The translations under genes and the position numbers were made by a program. 34,031 nt of DNA. It comes from Stentor coeruleus (Eukaryota > Ciliophora > Heterotrichea > Heterotrichida > Stentoridae). This document shows, piece by piece, positions 31,182 to 34,031 of this stretch; positions within the stretch are counted from its first letter, which is position 1, and every line of letters starts with the position of its first letter. The DNA lies in assembly GCA_001970955.1 (NCBI GenBank), contig MPUH01000802.1:1-34031 (forward strand), read 5' to 3'. The notes below the pieces were generated by a model. It had not been told where the DNA came from. It searched no databases and saw only the letters and a program-made list of their open reading frames with translations.

Positions 31182-31391
31182 ATGGACACTGCTGAATCTG
31201 ATGTATTTGATTTTAGTGACCTTCCTCATAATCTGTTAGATAAAAGGTTTTCCCCTTTAAAACAAGATACGGCCAACAGTAATAGAGGGTCATCTTTCGA
31301 TATAGAAGAATGTTTGAATCATATGAACTCAATTTCTAATGTTAACCCACGATTTGCTGTCGAAATTGACTTTTTGTCTTTGAATTACTAA
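31182..31391 (+). CDS. small hypothetical protein
   Basis: A 69-residue ATG ORF, acidic at the start (D-T-A-E-S-D-V-F-D-F-S-D-L) and otherwise without motif, signal peptide or membrane segment. The residue mix looks protein-like. The ORF could be a real short gene or an N-terminal piece of a decayed one. I found no 15-nt GT..AG intron that would extend it downstream. Confidence 0.4.
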   Translation: MDTAESDVFDFSDLPHNLLDKRFSPLKQDTANSNRGSSFDIEECLNHMNSISNVNPRFAVEIDFLSLNY

Positions 31392-31698
31392 AGAAACTAT
31401 AACACAAGTAAAATAACTATTTCATATATCTAAAAACTTATAAGCCTAGTATAATTTATATATAAGCATTTGTTGAAAAGTTTGAAACAACCGCATACTT
31501 AATTATTTCCCATAAAACTAATTATTCTTCATTTCCACTATAAAAGCATGCTTTTTTCGTATTTAACCCTAGCTTTTATAATACTCTTCTAGCATAAAAA
31601 CCCTAACTTTACCTTATATTTTTTATCCTTAAGCCCCATTAATCATCTAAATATTAACAAGCCATTTAAAAATGTAATTTCGCAAATTGTCTAACTAT
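31392..31698. other. intergenic region, no gene seen
   Basis: About 300 bases of AT-rich DNA with several a-a-c-c-c-t-a stretches (near 31566 and 31602). No ORF. Confidence 0.5.
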
Positions 31699-32671
31699 TC
31701 AGACTTGCAATTTTTCTTCAATAAACTTTTTGTATTTTCGAAGCATAGTCAACTTTTCAATTTCCTTTATAATCTCATTTAGAAATTTAAGTTTTGGCTT
31801 TAAATACTTTCTACTATATTAGTTTCATATTAATATAATATTATAAGTTTCACTAGTATTTTCTTCTAGGCTGATAAGAGTTCTTTTATCCTCAACTTTT
31901 TCCTCTAGGCTTTCTGAGATAATGTTTTAATTGAATGCTTGTAAATGTTTTTTATATATCATGGGCTTTTAACATTTTTTTGCTGTTGTATTGAGATTCA
32001 AGGTTAACAAAAAAGTTTCTTAGAATGATTGGAGTGTGATTTTCAGGTTCTTCTTTGTCTGGGTTGTTTAAATACTGCATTTTGTATATAGCATCACGAA
32101 ACCTTTAATATGAAATCTGCTGGCTTCCATCGTTAACTTCATCGCCGTGTTTATTTCAGAACGATTGACAAAAAACTTAAAATTCGAATGACTATACAAA
32201 GGAGGACTAGTCAAAAATATAAGTTTACGTTGATTTAAAGGGCGATTTAAAAACTTTCAAGATAACTCTGTAGTTTCTATTGAAAAACTTGGAGAACTTG
32301 ACAAATCCAAATTTCTTCAGTTTTTTTAGGTTTGTCAGCCATTCTAACTCAAACTTTGTATAATTTTTTTGTACTTATGCCATTTGATATAAGATTTCCC
32401 ATTAAGTCTAAGAATTTCTGCTTTCGTTTTTAAAGATTTCTAGTCTTTGAAGCGTTTATCTTTTTCACAACTTACGCAGTTTTGGATTTCTAAGAGAAGG
32501 ACTCTTTCTTTTTTGTAAGGGCCATAATTCGCTTGCATATGCAGCCATTATTAGTCAGTTTTTTTGGTCTTTATTTATTATTAGTAGTTTATCGATTGTG
32601 AGATAGTACTGGGCTGCAACGGAGTGCTTTTCTAATACCCAGTTTGGAAAATGATATAAATTTGAATTCAT
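31699..32671 (-). pseudogene. heavily decayed protein-coding gene, family not recognised
   Basis: Read on the minus strand from an ATG at 32671, about 970 bases give protein-like sequence in changing frames. The start (M-N-S-N-L-Y-H-F-P-N-W-V-L-E-K-H) stays open for 39 codons to TGA. A shifted frame follows with a Cys pair in E-I-Q-N-C-V-S-C-E-K, ended by TAG. Later come a frame with L-E-W-L-T-N-L-K-K-L, one with E-I-N-T-A-M-K-L-T-M-E-A, one with A-I-Y-K-M-Q-Y-L-N-N-P-D, and a last helical piece (F-L-N-E-I-I-K-E-I-E-K-L) to TGA at 31699. At least four frameshifts and several stops separate the pieces, and I found no 15-nt intron that resolves them. The gene was probably intact not long ago, because the residue content is still clearly coding. 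Confidence 0.6.
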
Positions 32672-33019
32672 TACCACACCCCTAATGAATATCTGTCTAT
32701 TTAGTACTAATTTTTTATATAAAAACACAACATTACAGTGTTAAAATCTAATAATTAGATAAAATCAGGCTATAGCTACATAGAAAATACAAAATCGCAT
32801 ATAAAAATTACTATTACATAAAAGAAAAACATAATTCTCAAAAAAACCTTACATCCTGCATCCAAAACTAAGTATTTTACACACAAAAAAACCAAAAATC
32901 ATATTTCCTACATAAAAATCATTACAAACTTGCCTTAAAAACTAAAAAATTCAAAAACGTATTATCCTTATAACCCTTACAAATATGCAAAATCTTAATA
33001 TCAATGGACTATAAATATA
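32672..33019. other. intergenic region, no gene seen
   Basis: 350 bases of AT-rich, C-leaning DNA upstream of the decayed minus-strand gene and before the candidate RNA region. No ORF. Confidence 0.5.
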
Positions 33020-33276
33020 ATGGTGATGATACCCTCTGACAACTCGAGTTAATGAGAGCTTCTCCTTCCACTGATATATCAATTTATTATGATGAAAAGA
33101 GAGTCCGGAAACATGACTATATCAACTCTCCTGCCTTCCTGCTGATTTACAATTTTTTTACATGACATTGTCGAAGGGGGAATATCATTAGAATTCTTCT
33201 CATAAATGTCAGAAATAATAGGCCCGGGTGACATGCGCACTTTTGTTGCATGTCAATCACAAGCCTGAACATTTTT
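33020..33276 (+). ncRNA. candidate structured RNA, class unknown
   Basis: This island is richer in G and C than the DNA on both sides and has no ORF. It contains inverted repeats. A perfect 8-bp stem, TGACATGC (33229-33236) with GCATGTCA (33248-33255), has an 11-base loop and is extended outward by AGGC (33220-33223) with GCCT (33263-33266). A G-A-G-A-G-T / A-C-T-C-T-C stem lies around 33100-33130 and encloses G-T-C-C-G-G-A-A. There is also a 10-base palindrome, aactcgagtt. Six bases after the last stem comes a run of five T (33272-33276), which would suit RNA polymerase III termination. I could not match it to U1-U6, U3, 5S, SRP, RNase P or tRNA. The strand is inferred from the T run. Confidence 0.3.
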
Positions 33277-34031
33277 ATTTATGTTTAAAAATTTATAAGC
33301 TCCTTCTCGCATAAGCGATGAGGATTTAATATGATGGGAAATTGAAATTTTATGTGAAAATTGATTTGATAAGAATTTGTATGTGAATTTTAGGATTTTA
33401 TGGTAGGGTTAAGAGGAAATTTTGATAGGAAATTTTATGATGAATGTTATGAGGATTGACGGATTATAGGATTTTTTGGGTTTTAAGTATAGTATTTCTT
33501 TTGATTTTGAATAGGAATTATAGTTGATAAAGGTTTTTAGTATAAATTTAAAGAATTTTGTGGTGAGTTTAAGTATTTTAGTTCCCTAACACCCATTTAA
33601 AATAGGAAATTATATGATGAGCTTATTTTGTATATCATGTTAAGTAATATAAATTTTAGGAAATATAATATTATCTTTTATACTTAAAAAGCAAAATCCC
33701 CAATTAAGCCAAAGAAAAACTAATACTTAATAAACATATAAAGTTAAGACTTACGAAAAAAACATGTTATATTATTCTAAAATTTTATACTTATACATTA
33801 TATAATAATAACTTCGATTTAGGATTTTATTATATTATCAAAAAAACACAAACTTTATGAAAGTTTTCTATCCTTACACAATTTATCACTCGTATTATTT
33901 TCGATATCATCATAAACAAGATTTTCAAATAATAAAGCTTTGTAGTAAATAAAAATTTAAGCAAAAAGAAAATAGTAAAAGTTTACAAATTCTTTCGAAA
34001 AACTCAGCACAAAATATGTTTTCCACAAACT
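33277..34031. other. intergenic region to the end of the window
   Basis: No gene is seen. 33340-33580 is G-rich and C-poor on the plus strand, and the rest is AT-rich. It contains the 11-base motif CCCTAACACCC at 33584-33594, discussed under findings. Confidence 0.5.

Overview
The window looks like macronuclear DNA of a heterotrich ciliate, most likely Stentor or a close relative. The DNA is very AT-rich. Intact housekeeping genes read in the standard code: UGG for Trp, and UAA, UAG and UGA all used as real stops. Intergenic spaces are short. Two genes need a 15-nt GT..AG intron to be complete (WASHC1 at 27302-27316; mucolipin at 24775-24789). From established knowledge, 15-16-nt introns with a standard code are the signature of Stentor coeruleus. 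The species call is inference; no rRNA or telomere is present.

Layout, left to right: the 3' end of a SMARCAL1/ZRANB3-type SNF2 helicase (+); an unassigned repeat protein, D-I-x-x-A (+, frame broken by a 58-bp tandem duplication); a coiled-coil protein (-); ribosomal protein L35 (+); an importin-5-like karyopherin (-); a decayed DYRK-family kinase (+); an S1/P1 nuclease (-); a lysine/glutamate-rich protein with a Cys cluster (-); a relic region; a protein with an E-L-D-G-C-T-F-K-P motif (+); a coiled-coil protein (-); a divergent protein kinase (+); a copine-like protein (-); a TRPML/mucolipin channel (-); WASHC1 (+); a TBC-domain Rab GAP (+, frame broken by a duplication around an assembly N); a small ORF (+); a decayed gene (-); and a possible structured RNA locus.

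These are independent eukaryotic genes and I see no operons. WASHC1, the TBC protein, mucolipin and the copine-like protein would all act on endosomal or lysosomal membranes, but nothing in the sequence shows that they are co-regulated.

Three aspects deserve most attention. (1) The tiny introns, one of which joins two apparently separate ORFs into a 585-residue channel. (2) A group of gene relics and pseudogenes in a macronuclear genome. (3) A C-rich/G-rich strand asymmetry, visible by eye, that changes sign in many of the intergenic spaces. Five direct duplications, three of them flanking a single N, look like unmerged assembly overlaps. Two of them falsely break genes.
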